Assembly: GCA_019636615.1 (NCBI GenBank)
Contig: JAHBXF010000001.1
Location: forward strand, 1,860,001-1,924,000
Length of the DNA: 64,000 nucleotides
Direction of reading: 5' to 3'
Source of the DNA: Phycisphaeraceae bacterium
GTDB lineage: Bacteria; Planctomycetota; Phycisphaerae; Phycisphaerales; UBA1924
Shown: in pieces, positions 55,175-64,000 of the stretch
Layout: each line of letters begins with the position of its first letter
Position numbering within the stretch: position 1 is the first letter of the stretch
Translations under genes and position numbers: made by a program
The notes under the pieces: model-generated
What the model saw: only the letters and a program-made list of their open reading frames with translations
Told to the model about the DNA's origin: nothing
The model's database searches: none

Positions 55175-57685
55175 TCAGGCCGCGCCGGCGAGGGTGGCGC
55201 GGGCGAGCGCGGCGAAGCGGGCGACCTTGGCGATGAGGGCGTGGCGGTCGATGGGTTTGGTGAGGTAGCCGCTGCAACCGGCGTCGAGACAGCGTTCGCG
55301 GTCACCGGCCATGGCGTGGGCGGTGATGGCGATGATGTGGCCGCGGTAGCCCGCATCGCGGAGGCGCATCGTGGCGCGGTAGCCGTCGAGTTCGGGCATC
55401 TGCATGTCCATGAGCACGGTGTCGAAGGGCCGTCCGTCTGCCTGGGCCTGTTCGATTCGTTCGATGGCGAGAAGGCCGTTGCCGGCGATGTCAACCTCGG
55501 CGCCGGCGCGCCGCAGGAAGTGGCCGATGAGCCTCTGGTTGTCGATGCCGTCTTCGGCCAGGAGCACGCGGAGGCCGGCGAGGGGCGGGGCGGTCGCGGG
55601 TTGGGCCGCGGGCTGCGGTGCGGTGGCGGGTGGTTGGGGCTGGGCCGTGTTCTGCGACGATTCGGTTGTTTTGACGAAGGTGAAGCGGGCGGTGAAGGTG
55701 CTTCCCTTGCCGGGTTCAGAGGCGACGTTGAGTTCTCCGCCCAGCATGCGCACCAGGCGCTGGGTGATGCTCAGGCCAAGGCCCGTGCCGCCGAACTTAC
55801 GCGAGGTGCTCTCGTCGGCCTGTGTGAAGGGCTTGAAGAGCGAGGCGAGTTCCTGCTTGTTGAGGCCGATGCCGGTATCGGCGACGGTGAGGCGGACCTG
55901 CGACATGCAGCCGGCGAGGTCGAGCGAGTCGAGTTCGACACGCACTTCGCCCTTGTGGGTGAACTTCACGGCGTTGCCGACGAGGTTGATGAGGATCTGT
56001 CTGAGGCGGGTGGGGTCGGTGAGGACGCGCCCGTTGTCTACGCCGCGCTGCACGAAGGTGAGGCGCAGGTCTTTGGCGTGTGCGCGATGGCGGAGGGTGT
56101 CGGTAACCTGCCGGGCGAGGGCGCCGAGGCAGACGGGGATGGACTCGAGACGCATCTCGCCTGATTCGATTTTCGAAAGGTCGAGGACGTCGTTGATGAT
56201 GGAGAGAAGGTGCTCGCCGTTGGTGCGGATGGTGTTGATGCAGTCGGCGCGCTGGTCGTCGGAGATGCCGGGTTCTTCGAGGATGCTGGTGAAGCCGAGG
56301 ATGGCGGTCATGGGTGTGCGGATCTCGTGGCTCATGTTGGCCAGGAAGAGCAACTTGGCGCGTGCCGCCTGCTCGGCGGCGTTCTTGGCCCGGCGGAGTT
56401 CTTCGCGCACGTCGCGTTCGTGGGTGATGTCTTCGTAGGTCCCGATGACGCCGACGACATTGCCCCCGCTGTCGCGCATGGGCACTTTGCTCGTGCGCAC
56501 CCACATGGTGTGCCCGGCCTCGTCGGTGTAGGGCTCTTCGTAACTCACCCTGGCGGTGCCGGAGCGCATCACGGCGAGGTCGTCGGCGCGGTAGATGGCC
56601 GCGTGCCGGCTCCAGGGCAACTGCGCATCGGTCTTGCCGACGATATCAGCGGGGGAGTCGAGGCCGGCGTCGCGGGCCATGGACATGTTGCAGCCGACGT
56701 AACGCCCCTCGGGGTTTTTCCAGAAGACGCGCTGGGGCATCGCGTCCATCGCGATCTGGAGCACTTCCTGGCTTCGCAAGCGGTCCTGCTGGGCCTTGTG
56801 CGATTCGGTGATGTCGCGCGAGGCGATGGCCACGCCGTCGGAGTGGGGCACCACCTGGTGGAAATACCGCGTGCTCTTGAGCCCCTCGATGGCGAGGTCG
56901 AACTCTTCTTCGATAGCCTGGCCGGTTTCGTAGACCCGCAGGTAGCGGTCGAAGAACCCCTGCGTGCGGGTGATGGGGAAGAGTTCGCACAGACGCCGGC
57001 CGATGATCTCTTCGCGCGTGCGTGCGAGCATGGCCGCGCCGCGGTCGTTCACGTCGATGAACTCGAAGTCGGTGACTTCGCCGTGGTCGCTGCGCACGCA
57101 GCGCAGCAAATAAAACGAGTCGAGACTGCCGGTGAGCGCGGCGCGGTAGCGTTCTTCCTTCTCGCGGGTAGCGGCCTCCATGGCGACGGCGCGCCCGGCG
57201 GAGCGTCGGAGTTCCAGGAGTGAGGAGGCCTGAGCGCCCAGTGTTTCAAGCAACTCAACCTCGTCGGGCGTGAGCGTGCGGGGGGCAGTATCGACCACGC
57301 AGAAGGCGCCCAGCACGTTGCCGTCCGAGAGCCGCAGGGGCACACCCGCATAGAAACGAACGCCGTGAGGCTCGGTGACGAGGGGGTTGTCGCGTGTGCG
57401 TTCGTCGAGGGTTGTATCGGGGATGACCTGCGTCTGGCCCGTCGCCACAACCCAGGCGCAGATCGCCTGGGATATGGGTGTCTGCGAAAGTTGGGTGCCG
57501 ACCTTCGACTTGAACCACTGGCGTTCGTCGGTCACCAGGCTCACCATGGCGGTGGGGCACCTGAGCAGCCGCGTCGCCAACCGGGTCAGCGCGTCAAACT
57601 CCGGCTGAGGCGGCGTGTCGAGCACGTTGCACTCGCAGAGCGCTTTGAGTCTCTGTGCCTGGTTCGGAGGGGTCGGAGCGAGCAT
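55175..57685 (-). CDS. Hybrid histidine kinase: GAF-PAS-PAS-HisKA-HATPase-REC
   Basis: An 836-aa soluble kinase. GAF (about 15-165) opens LKALCECNVLDTPPQPEFDALTRL, a pattern of GAF domains in light- or redox-linked kinases. Two PAS domains (about 185-440). HisKA reads FLANMSHEIRTPMTAILGF; ATPase has NLVGNAVKF, DTGIGL and GTGLGLSITQRLV. The C-terminal receiver (about 700-820) is complete: LLAEDGIDNQRL, VLMDMQMPELDG, LTKPIDR. This is a BarA/TorS-like layout. The response partner is not adjacent; neighbours are a TPR protein and a GH31 enzyme. Confidence 0.92.
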   Translation of the reverse strand: MLAPTPPNQAQRLKALCECNVLDTPPQPEFDALTRLATRLLRCPTAMVSLVTDERQWFKSKVGTQLSQTPISQAICAWVVATGQTQVIPDTTLDERTRDNPLVTEPHGVRFYAGVPLRLSDGNVLGAFCVVDTAPRTLTPDEVELLETLGAQASSLLELRRSAGRAVAMEAATREKEERYRAALTGSLDSFYLLRCVRSDHGEVTDFEFIDVNDRGAAMLARTREEIIGRRLCELFPITRTQGFFDRYLRVYETGQAIEEEFDLAIEGLKSTRYFHQVVPHSDGVAIASRDITESHKAQQDRLRSQEVLQIAMDAMPQRVFWKNPEGRYVGCNMSMARDAGLDSPADIVGKTDAQLPWSRHAAIYRADDLAVMRSGTARVSYEEPYTDEAGHTMWVRTSKVPMRDSGGNVVGVIGTYEDITHERDVREELRRAKNAAEQAARAKLLFLANMSHEIRTPMTAILGFTSILEEPGISDDQRADCINTIRTNGEHLLSIINDVLDLSKIESGEMRLESIPVCLGALARQVTDTLRHRAHAKDLRLTFVQRGVDNGRVLTDPTRLRQILINLVGNAVKFTHKGEVRVELDSLDLAGCMSQVRLTVADTGIGLNKQELASLFKPFTQADESTSRKFGGTGLGLSITQRLVRMLGGELNVASEPGKGSTFTARFTFVKTTESSQNTAQPQPPATAPQPAAQPATAPPLAGLRVLLAEDGIDNQRLIGHFLRRAGAEVDIAGNGLLAIERIEQAQADGRPFDTVLMDMQMPELDGYRATMRLRDAGYRGHIIAITAHAMAGDRERCLDAGCSGYLTKPIDRHALIAKVARFAALARATLAGAA

Positions 57686-57886
57686 GATGGTCCTGGTTGT
57701 CGCCGGGGGCGCGCGTACGCCGCGTGCGGAGGGGGGCCCCCTCCGGCATGGTCAATCGGACGGCGTGCAGCGCGGCGTCATCGCCCCTTGAGCCAGCGGG
57801 GGCAATTTGAGTGGCATTGCTCACACGCGCGCGGCAGGGCGCGACCGAGGCAACGCCCGAGAACCCGGGTGTGAACGCCCGGCGAA

Positions 57887-59956
57887 TCACACGACCAGGG
57901 TTTGTACCCGCGTGTACGAAGTGGCCCGCCGGCCCTGCACAGAAGCCTCGAAGGCGGGGCCGGACTTGGCCCACTCCAGGGTGACGAGGCGCATGTCGCC
58001 GCGCTCAAAGCCGGAGCCATCGCCGGCGTCTTCGTAGAGCAGCCCGTGCGCCTGCGCGTGCGCATCGGGCGCGACGACGAGCGTGAGGACGTTTTCGACC
58101 GGCTCATCGACCCATTGGCGGGCCGGGCCCACGGGCAGAATGGCGCCCGCGCGCAGGTAAAGCCGCGGCAGGTTGGGGCCCGCGGGGAAGAGGCCGTCGA
58201 GGGGTTTCCAGATGCCGCGCGGCAGCACGTGTTTCGCCGCGCCGTCGCTCGGCGGGGTGGGGCCGGGGAGTTGACCGGCGGGGGAAACATCGCAGGCCAC
58301 GAGCAGGTCTGAGCCCAGAAGGAACGCGTTGTCGCACGCACGCAGGCGGCGGTCTGCGGGGTCGGCGAAGAAGATGGGGCGGGCTACGGGTGTGCCCAGC
58401 GTGCTTGCTTCATGGAAGAGTGTGTAGAGGTATGGCAAAAGGCGGTAGCGGCGTTCAAGGGCGGCGCGGCAGGTGCGTTCGCAGGCTTCGCCAAAGGCCC
58501 ACGGCTCGTGGTGGCCGGTGGTTTTCTCGCTGTGGGCGCGCGCGAAGGGCAGCAGCGAGCCGAGCCCCATCCACCTCGCGAAGAGTTCCGCGTCGGCGTT
58601 GCCGATGAAGCCGCCGATATCGGGGCCCGCGAAGGGTTGACCGCTCAGGCCCAGGTTGAGGGCCATGGAGATCGACCAGCGGAGGTGGTTCCAGTCGCTG
58701 CGGTTGTCGCCGGTCCAGGTCGCGGCGTACCGCTGGCCCCCGAGGAAGTTGGAGCGTGTGAGCAGGAACGGGCGCTTGTCGGGGCGATGCGCGGCGATGC
58801 CCTCGCGCGAGGCGCGAACCATGAGCATGCCGTAGATGTTGTGGTACTGCGCGTGGTCGCCAGGGCCGCCCAGATCATCGTCGGCGTTGTGGCGGTTCGA
58901 GACGGGCATGGTCTTTTCAACCCCGCCGAAGACCGCCGGCTCGTTCATGTCGTTCCAGAACCCGTCGGCGCCGGTCTGGAGCAGCGGCGCATAGAGCCCC
59001 GCCCACCAGGCGCGGGTGCGGGCGCTCGTGAAGTCGGGGAACGCGCAGGCCCCGGGCCACACGTTGCCGTGGTATTCACGCCCATCGGCGGTGGTGATGA
59101 GGTGGCCGCCCTCTTTCGCCGAGGCGTAAACGGCATAGGCGGGATCAACCTTCAGGCCAGGGTCGATCATGTAGATGGTGCGCAAGCCCATCGAGCGAAG
59201 GTCGGCGTTGAGCGACGCGGGGTCGGGGAACTTGCCCGCGTCGAAGGTGAAGCAGCGGAAGCCGTCCATGTAGTCGATGTCGAGCCAGATCACGTCGCAG
59301 GGCATGCGCCGGGCGCGGAACTCGGCGGCAACCTCGCGGACGCGTGCGTCGGGTTCGTACGACCAGCGGCACTGGTGATACCCCAGCGCCCACAGCGGGG
59401 GAAGGGGCGCTCGCCCGGTGAGGGCGGCCAGGGCCTGCACAACTTCTTCGGGCGAGTTCCGTTCGATGATGGTGACAGCGGGGCTGGGGCCGCGCACCAG
59501 CACGCGGACGCCGCGCCTGAGGTCAATCTCGCAGCGGTGCGTGGTTTCGATGATCACACCGAAGGCCGAGCCGTCGGCGCGCAGCGCGAGCACGAACGGG
59601 TGCGACTGGTAGAGGTTGCGGCTTGCGGCGGTGTAATCAAAGTTGTCGTTGTTCCAGAGCGTCACGCGCCGGCCGTTGCGCAGCAGCGGCCCGGCCTGCT
59701 CGCCGGTGCCGTAGAACGACACGCCGGGTCCGGTGGCGATCTCGACAAACCGTGCGGCACGCCCGAGCACGCCGAAGCGAGGGCGGGTTCGCCAGCCCAG
59801 GGGCAGCGGCGCGAGCGCGGTCGGCTGTTCGACATACGCCGGAAAGGGCGGAAGCGGGCGCGCGGCGAAGGCCGGGTCGCGGAACCGCGCGACGCCCTGA
59901 CCGATGAGCACGGGGCGGGGGTCGAGTCGCAGGATGGCTGGCTGCTGAGAGAGCAT
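57887..59956 (-). CDS. GH31 family alpha-glucosidase
   Basis: A 689-aa glycoside hydrolase. The retaining nucleophile motif DGFWNDMNEP and the acid/base region TWTGDNRSDW are intact, with the family segments LDIDYMDGFRCFTF and RPFLLTRSNFLGGQRYAA. The N-terminal beta-sandwich (about 1-185) and C-terminal beta domains (about 560-680) are present. No signal peptide, so it is probably cytoplasmic; maltose- or starch-derived oligosaccharides are the usual substrates, but GH31 is broad. Start at 59956 (MLSQQPAIL); upstream in-frame residues to 60244 are low-complexity. TACGCT at 59977-59972 on the minus strand may be the -10 box. Confidence 0.9.
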   Translation of the reverse strand: MLSQQPAILRLDPRPVLIGQGVARFRDPAFAARPLPPFPAYVEQPTALAPLPLGWRTRPRFGVLGRAARFVEIATGPGVSFYGTGEQAGPLLRNGRRVTLWNNDNFDYTAASRNLYQSHPFVLALRADGSAFGVIIETTHRCEIDLRRGVRVLVRGPSPAVTIIERNSPEEVVQALAALTGRAPLPPLWALGYHQCRWSYEPDARVREVAAEFRARRMPCDVIWLDIDYMDGFRCFTFDAGKFPDPASLNADLRSMGLRTIYMIDPGLKVDPAYAVYASAKEGGHLITTADGREYHGNVWPGACAFPDFTSARTRAWWAGLYAPLLQTGADGFWNDMNEPAVFGGVEKTMPVSNRHNADDDLGGPGDHAQYHNIYGMLMVRASREGIAAHRPDKRPFLLTRSNFLGGQRYAATWTGDNRSDWNHLRWSISMALNLGLSGQPFAGPDIGGFIGNADAELFARWMGLGSLLPFARAHSEKTTGHHEPWAFGEACERTCRAALERRYRLLPYLYTLFHEASTLGTPVARPIFFADPADRRLRACDNAFLLGSDLLVACDVSPAGQLPGPTPPSDGAAKHVLPRGIWKPLDGLFPAGPNLPRLYLRAGAILPVGPARQWVDEPVENVLTLVVAPDAHAQAHGLLYEDAGDGSGFERGDMRLVTLEWAKSGPAFEASVQGRRATSYTRVQTLVV

Positions 59957-60099
59957 GGCGCTGGGGCGTTGAGCGTAGTCGGTGCGCCCCGTGCGTGCCC
60001 GGGCCCCGGTTTCTGCGGGGGTGCTACCACGGGCCGCGGCCCGGGAGCGCGAGGTGCGCCGCCGGGCCGCGGGGTGGACAAACACAGAAGGTGCGGTGC

Positions 60100-60834
60100 T
60101 CAGGCGGCCTTGCGGCGTGCGGTGCCCGAGCGGGTGCGGCTCTGGGTCGCGCCGGCCATGCGCGGCTGCACGAAGTCTTCGGCCGCGGGCTTGCAGGTGC
60201 CGGTGAGAACGACATCGACAAGTTCGAGCGGGGTGGTGGCCCACAGGTCGGCGCGGATCTGATCGGCCAGGCCTTCGGCGCGGTTGAAGACGCCGCCGCC
60301 GACGACGATCTTCGTGCGCTTGGCGGCGCCGATCTCGCGGATCGAGTCGATGATCATGCGGATGTCGGGCAGGTCGCTGGCGGCCGAGGCGAAGAGCACG
60401 AGGTAATCGGGCCGGCGCTCGTGCACCTGCTCGAGGATCTCGTCGGCAGGAACGCCGCCGCCGGTGAAGGCGACCTTGCAGCCGCCCGCTTCGAGCAGGT
60501 CAACGGCCATCTGCGCGGCGAGTTCTTCGCTCTGGCTGGGCCCGCAGGCGGCCAGCACGTTGAAGCGCTTGGGCCCGTCGAGGGGCAGACGCGACGAGGT
60601 CTGATCGACGAGCATGCGCAGCAGACGCGTGCTGAGGTGATAGGCCACGCCGGTGATCTGGTCGGCCCGGTGCAGTTGCTCGATCTTTTCGTACACCGGG
60701 AAGTAGAGGTTGTTGATGATGGTGGGGGCGGGCGTGCCCTGGTCCACCAGTTCCCGCACGAGGGTGCGCGCACCCGGGCGGTCGCCGTTGATCAAAAGTT
60801 CAAAGAAACGCTCGAGGAGAATCTCCTGGCTCAT
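60100..60834 (-). CDS. B12-binding-like protein without the cobalt-ligand motif
   Basis: A 244-aa protein laid out like the cobalamin modules of MetH and CarH-type regulators: a four-helix cap (residues 1-90, FELLINGDRPGARTLVRELVDQGTPAPTIINNLYFPVYEKI) and a Rossmann-like domain (about 90-210) with GGCKVAFTGGGVPADEILE and KIVVGGGVF. The canonical DxHxxG loop, whose His binds cobalt, is replaced by ACGPSQSEELA. Binding of another form of cobalamin, or of a different ligand, is possible. No DNA-binding domain. The basic C-terminal tail is RTRSGTARRKAA. Start MSQEILLERF at 60834. Confidence 0.72.
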   Translation of the reverse strand: MSQEILLERFFELLINGDRPGARTLVRELVDQGTPAPTIINNLYFPVYEKIEQLHRADQITGVAYHLSTRLLRMLVDQTSSRLPLDGPKRFNVLAACGPSQSEELAAQMAVDLLEAGGCKVAFTGGGVPADEILEQVHERRPDYLVLFASAASDLPDIRMIIDSIREIGAAKRTKIVVGGGVFNRAEGLADQIRADLWATTPLELVDVVLTGTCKPAAEDFVQPRMAGATQSRTRSGTARRKAA

Positions 60835-61291
60835 GGTAAAACTGCTCCAGAATCCGTTCCGGTTCGGGCACGGTTCCACCATGGCCCCACACTGGGTTGT
60901 GAACGCGGCGCCATCCATTCGCCGCGGATCTCGCCGCCGGGTGAAACACACCGGCGACGTTGACAGCCCATGAATCGGAGTGCGCGGGCTCATGCATGGA
61001 ATTTGCACCCTCGCGGCGCGCACGTCGTGTCGCGTTTGCTCCCGATAAGCGTGCAACGCCCTTCACAGGGGCCGCGGATCGGCAGGAGTTGCGCTCCGCG
61101 GCCTCGACCGCTGGGTATTCACACCCAGCGCGTGCGCCAGAATGGGGTGCGCCGCCGGGGCGGGCCGGTGGTTTGCCTGTGCGTCGCGCCGGATCTCGGA
61201 CGTAGCGTGCCCGGAGCCAACGTCCGAGTTGCGCGCGTAGGGGTGTGATCGGGTGAAGGGCGGGCCCGGACTCGCGCGGCGCCTCACGGCG
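60835..61291. other. Intergenic region between ubiE and the B12-like gene
   Basis: No gene supported. Two hairpins stand out: 61195-61203 with 61220-61228 (9 pairs, 16-base loop) and 61108-61115 with 61122-61129 (8 pairs, 6-base loop). They lie downstream of ubiE on the minus strand, so they may end its transcript or be leader structures of the B12-like gene. No tRNA-like fold was found. Confidence 0.45.
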
Positions 61292-62101
61292 TCAGGTGGA
61301 GGCCGCCGCCGTGGGCGAGACATCGGCACGATAACAGACACAGATGCCGAAGGTCAGGGGCGTGGCGCTCACACCGCTGAAACCAGTCTCGGCCATCGCC
61401 GCGCACATGTCGTCGCGCGTCATGAACGTGCTGACCGAGGCGGGAAGATATTTGTACGCCCCCGAGCGGTCGCCGCTGATGAGCGTGGCGGTGCGCGGCA
61501 TGATCTTCGCGCAGTACACGTCGTTGAACCAGCGCAGCGGCCCCCACGAAGGGCGGTCAAACTCCAGCACGATCAACCGCCCCCCCGGGCGCAGCACCCG
61601 GCGGAACTCCGCCAGCGCCCGGCGCGGCGATTCGACATTGCGGATGCCGAAGGCGATGGAGACCACGTCGAAGGAACTGGCGGGGAAGGGCAGATCCTGC
61701 GCGTCGCCCTGCATGTAGGTGATCTTCGACGCGGGAACGCCCTCGAGCCGCTGCTTCTTGGCGCGGGCCACGTCGAGCATCTCTGGGGTGAAGTCCATGC
61801 CGATGACACCCGCCGCGGGGGAACGGGCGAAGGCCTGCGTGAGGTCGCCGGTGCCGCAGGCGACATCGAGCACGCGCTCTCCGGGGCGCACCGCGGCGGC
61901 CCGCACGGCGAAGCGCCGCCACGCCTGGTCGCGCCACAGCGAGTGAACGCGGTTGTTCAGGTCATACGCGCCGGCGATGGCCGCGAACATGCGGCGCACC
62001 TTGCCCGCCTTTTCTGCGTCGGCGTGCGGGTTGGCCAGTTCGTTCTCTCGCCACGCGGGCGGGGCCTGGGGGGCTGGCGGTGGAGCGTGCTGCGTGGGCA
62101 T
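61292..62101 (-). CDS. ubiE: Demethylmenaquinone / ubiquinone C-methyltransferase
   Basis: SAM-dependent methyltransferase for the last step of menaquinone synthesis (menG in organisms using menaquinone). AAIAGAYDLNNRVHSLWRD, VLDVACGTGDLT (SAM site), GMDFTPEMLDVAR, FDVVSIAFGIRNVESPRRALAEFRRVLRPGG and YKYLPASVSTF are the UbiE/MenG signatures. The 269 aa include a Pro-rich leader of about 30. The start at 62101 follows a -10-like TATCAT (62113-62108) by 6 bases, so the transcript may be leaderless. It is divergent from the M48 protease. Confidence 0.93.
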   Translation of the reverse strand: MPTQHAPPPAPQAPPAWRENELANPHADAEKAGKVRRMFAAIAGAYDLNNRVHSLWRDQAWRRFAVRAAAVRPGERVLDVACGTGDLTQAFARSPAAGVIGMDFTPEMLDVARAKKQRLEGVPASKITYMQGDAQDLPFPASSFDVVSIAFGIRNVESPRRALAEFRRVLRPGGRLIVLEFDRPSWGPLRWFNDVYCAKIMPRTATLISGDRSGAYKYLPASVSTFMTRDDMCAAMAETGFSGVSATPLTFGICVCYRADVSPTAAAST

Positions 62102-62107
62102 CGGCGG

Positions 62108-62117
62108 ATGATACGAT
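62108..62117. promoter_or_regulatory. Overlapping divergent -10 boxes of ubiE and the M48 gene
   Basis: TATCAT on the minus strand (62113-62108) ends 6 bases before ubiE ATG; TACGAT on the plus strand (62112-62117) would serve the M48 gene with a leader of about 50 bases and AGGAG before ATG 62176. The two boxes share two bases, so polymerase binding in the two directions would compete. Confidence 0.35.
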
Positions 62118-62175
62118 TCGTGCGGCACGACCGCCCGGATGACGCGAAGTTCGTGCGATCTTTACAGGAGCAATC

Positions 62176-63156
62176 ATGCCTAGCCCCATCGACTCTCATC
62201 GCCCGGGCCGGCTCGCGGCGGTCTTTGCCCTCGCGGCGGCTGTGTTCGTCTTCCCGCTGCTCGGGGGGTGCCAGGTCAACCCCGCGACCAACCGCCGCCA
62301 GATGACCCTCTATTCGCTCGATCAGGAGGTCGCCCTGGGGCGCGAGGCCAAGGGACAGGTGCTGGCAGAAATGGGGGGTGAACTCAACGACCCCGCCCTC
62401 AAGGCCTACATCACCGAGGTCGGCATGCGCCTGGCCGCCACCACCGAGGGCTCATTCCCCTCGCTGCCGTGGGAGTTCACGGTCATCAACAGCGACATCG
62501 TCAACGCCTTCGCCCTGCCGGGCGGGCAGGTCTTCATCTCGCGCGGCCTCCTGCGGCGCATGACCAACGAGGCGCAACTCGCCGGTGTCCTCGGGCACGA
62601 GATCGGCCACGTGACCGCGCGCCACGGCAACGACCGCATGGTCAGTTCCGTGCTCTACGAGGCCGGCGTCGCCGTGAGCGCCGCCGTGCTTTCAGAGGGG
62701 ATCGGCGGCGCGGCGGGCGAAATGGCCCCGCGACTGGTGCAGTTCGGCGGGCAGACCATCGTGCTGCGTTACGGCCGCAAAGAAGAGTTAGAGGCCGACG
62801 AGTTCGGCATGCGGTACATGTCGCGCGCTGGCTATGACCCCACGGGCCAGCGCGACGTGATGCAGATTCTCGAAGCCGCGATCGGCAACTCCGGCGACAT
62901 GCCCCCCGAGTGGCTCTCGACGCACCCCTACCCCAAGACCCGCATCGACCGCATCAACTCGATGCTCGCAGGGCAGTTCGCGCAGGCCGCCGCCAACCCC
63001 ACGCGTTCGAACAACGAGGCCGAGTTTCGGCGGCGCGTCTTGCAGCGGCTGAGCGCGCTGCCGGCCCCGCCCCCGACCACCGAGGCCATGCGTCTGGCAT
63101 GGGCGGTGGCTTCCGGCGGCGCCGACCACCAGTGCGACGGGTGCCGTGTGTATTGA
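62176..63156 (+). CDS. M48-family lipoprotein metalloprotease
   Basis: A 326-aa zinc protease of the BepA/LoiP/YggG group, anchored in the envelope. Signal peptide ending in lipobox LLGGC at residue 35, then the zinc site HEIGHV (residues near 140) with the third ligand Glu in ELEADEFGM, and the late WLSTHPYPKTRIDRI motif. Likely role is removal of misfolded outer-membrane or periplasmic proteins. TTACAGGAG gives a good ribosome site. It is followed by a terminator at 63185-63204. Confidence 0.9.
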   Translation: MPSPIDSHRPGRLAAVFALAAAVFVFPLLGGCQVNPATNRRQMTLYSLDQEVALGREAKGQVLAEMGGELNDPALKAYITEVGMRLAATTEGSFPSLPWEFTVINSDIVNAFALPGGQVFISRGLLRRMTNEAQLAGVLGHEIGHVTARHGNDRMVSSVLYEAGVAVSAAVLSEGIGGAAGEMAPRLVQFGGQTIVLRYGRKEELEADEFGMRYMSRAGYDPTGQRDVMQILEAAIGNSGDMPPEWLSTHPYPKTRIDRINSMLAGQFAQAAANPTRSNNEAEFRRRVLQRLSALPAPPPTTEAMRLAWAVASGGADHQCDGCRVY

Positions 63157-63571
63157 TGCCCCGGCGCGGGTTCCCGGGTGCCTGCCGCCACCCGTGCGGT
63201 ATTTTTGACCTTGTGGTTTTTTGAGCATGGGGCGACGGCACGGGCCCTCTTCCTCGCCCCGCCACGCCCCGCCACACGCCCCGTCGGGCCGTTGCCGGGC
63301 TCGGTCATGAATGAGAATGGGTGAGTGAATACCGAACAGGCGTCCCGGAACGGGCCGGGCGCGCGCCTGCCCCGAAGCGGGGCACCTACAGTCGGGGCCT
63401 GTCAGAAAACAGGGGGGTTCGCGGCGGCGCAGCAGCGTCGCCTCGGCACCGGCCGGTCGCGAGCGCGATGAACCGGCCAAAGGGTGGGAGCCAGTCGCCG
63501 CGGTGGCGGATGGACCAGCACAGTCTCCCGGGTTTGTGTACGGCCCGGATCCAATCGGAAGGAACAGCGAC
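63157..63571. other. Intergenic region between the M48 gene and the DUF3467 gene
   Basis: Contains a terminator just after the M48 gene, then TACAGT (63387-63392) as a possible -10 box with a 7-pair hairpin (63368-63374 with 63378-63384) directly upstream of it. No gene is supported in the rest. Confidence 0.4.
63185..63204 (+). terminator. Terminator after the M48 protease gene
   Basis: A short GC stem (63185-63188 with 63196-63199) followed by TATTTTT. An overlapping alternative stem 63175-63180 with 63189-63194 could form instead. A second TTTTTT run lies at 63217-63222. Confidence 0.5.
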
Positions 63572-63916
63572 ATGTCAGAGAATCAGCCCCAGGGTCAGCA
63601 GGAAGGCCGTCAGATCCAACTCCGCATCGACGAGTCGAAGATGGAGACGACCTACGCCAACACCATCCGCACCTCCACCACGCAGGACGAAGTCGTCATG
63701 GACTTCGGCATGAACCTGCCCGTCCCCGGCCCGGACAACCAGCCCGTGCTGGTCTTCGCCGTGGGCAGCCGCATCGTGATGAACTGGTCGGGCGCCAAGC
63801 GCCTGGCCATCAGCCTGGGCCAGGTCGTGCGCCAGTACGAAGAACGCAACGGCGAGATCAACATCGGCCAGCAGCAGCGCCCCGGTCAGGGCGGTGCGCC
63901 GCGCCTGAGCCAGTAA
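63572..63916 (+). CDS. DUF3467 domain protein
   Basis: A 114-aa protein. The core (residues 15-95) has IRTSTTQDEVVMDFGMNLPVPG, VFAVGSRIVMNWSGAKRL and LGQVVRQYEERNGEI, the DUF3467 pattern of short beta-sheet proteins common in planctomycetes. Flanks are Gln/Gly-rich (QPQGQQEGRQ and QQQRPGQGG). Function of the family is unknown. GGAAGGAA at 63557-63564 is the ribosome site for ATG 63572; the frame continues upstream to 63503 without sign of coding. Confidence 0.85.
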   Translation: MSENQPQGQQEGRQIQLRIDESKMETTYANTIRTSTTQDEVVMDFGMNLPVPGPDNQPVLVFAVGSRIVMNWSGAKRLAISLGQVVRQYEERNGEINIGQQQRPGQGGAPRLSQ

Positions 63917-64000
63917 GCCCAGCCCGCCACACCCGCACCGGCCACCGCGCCACCATGCGCGTCTGCCGGGCGAGTCGCTCACGAATCCAGCGCACGGGGC

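Noticed and set aside
58412..60262. Open frame on the plus strand opposite the GH31 gene (616 codons)
   Set aside because: Antisense to intact GH31 catalytic motifs; no recognisable domain.

Overview
The window is GC-rich bacterial chromosome, densely coded on both strands. It has no rRNA, no tRNA I could recognise, no CRISPR array and no insertion sequence. Gene content suggests a planctomycete, probably class Phycisphaerae. The pointers are exported proteins with dockerin-like calcium loops, Cys repeats beginning GACC, a C-terminal PAPG-hydrophobic-RRRR sorting tail, and many PAS-rich phosphorelay proteins. This assignment is inference from style, not a database match. Layout: 1-8.1 kb holds single genes (a partial unknown, a Tat-exported PhoX phosphatase, a TrpG/PabA glutaminase, an HD hydrolase, a Ca/Na exchanger, a basic Ala/Lys protein, an RNHCP zinc protein, a fatty acid desaturase and an exported FKBP). 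8.5-17.3 kb is a plus-strand housekeeping run: folC, scpA, ffh, fumC, topA.

17.3-26.2 kb is a minus-strand string: cysteine desulfurase, a MASE1/5xPAS histidine kinase, a single-domain regulator, a hybrid kinase and a LuxR-type regulator, closely packed enough to be one phosphorelay operon. 26.2-35.4 kb holds an aminotransferase, a lipoprotein, an isolated nuoC, two unknowns, a BaiN-like flavoprotein, prfA and a NatAB-type exporter. 35.4-42.6 kb is a second signalling block: a histidine kinase with a complete LOV blue-light motif, divergent from a LuxR regulator, then an operon of PAS kinase, receiver-HDOD and receiver with a degenerate HD-GYP domain.

42.9-51.7 kb is the accessory part: a redoxin/cytochrome c/monooxygenase-like fusion, queE and queC, a Cys-repeat dockerin protein, a D-2-hydroxyacid dehydrogenase, then a lower-GC patch with two exported-protein genes whose signal peptides are out of frame with their bodies. 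51.7-64 kb holds a Rho that lacks its OB-fold RNA-binding domain, a TPR protein, a third hybrid kinase, a GH31 alpha-glucosidase, a B12-binding-like protein without its cobalt-ligand motif, ubiE/menG, an M48 lipoprotein protease and a DUF3467 protein.

Functionally the window mixes core information processing (ffh, topA, prfA, rho, scpA) with ten two-component proteins. Several genes start only 5-6 bases after a TANNNT -10 box, which suggests leaderless transcripts. The points most worth following are the LOV kinase locus, the shortened Rho, the paired frameshifts near 49.4 and 50.1 kb, and several enzyme-like domains that kept their fold but lost catalytic or metal ligands.
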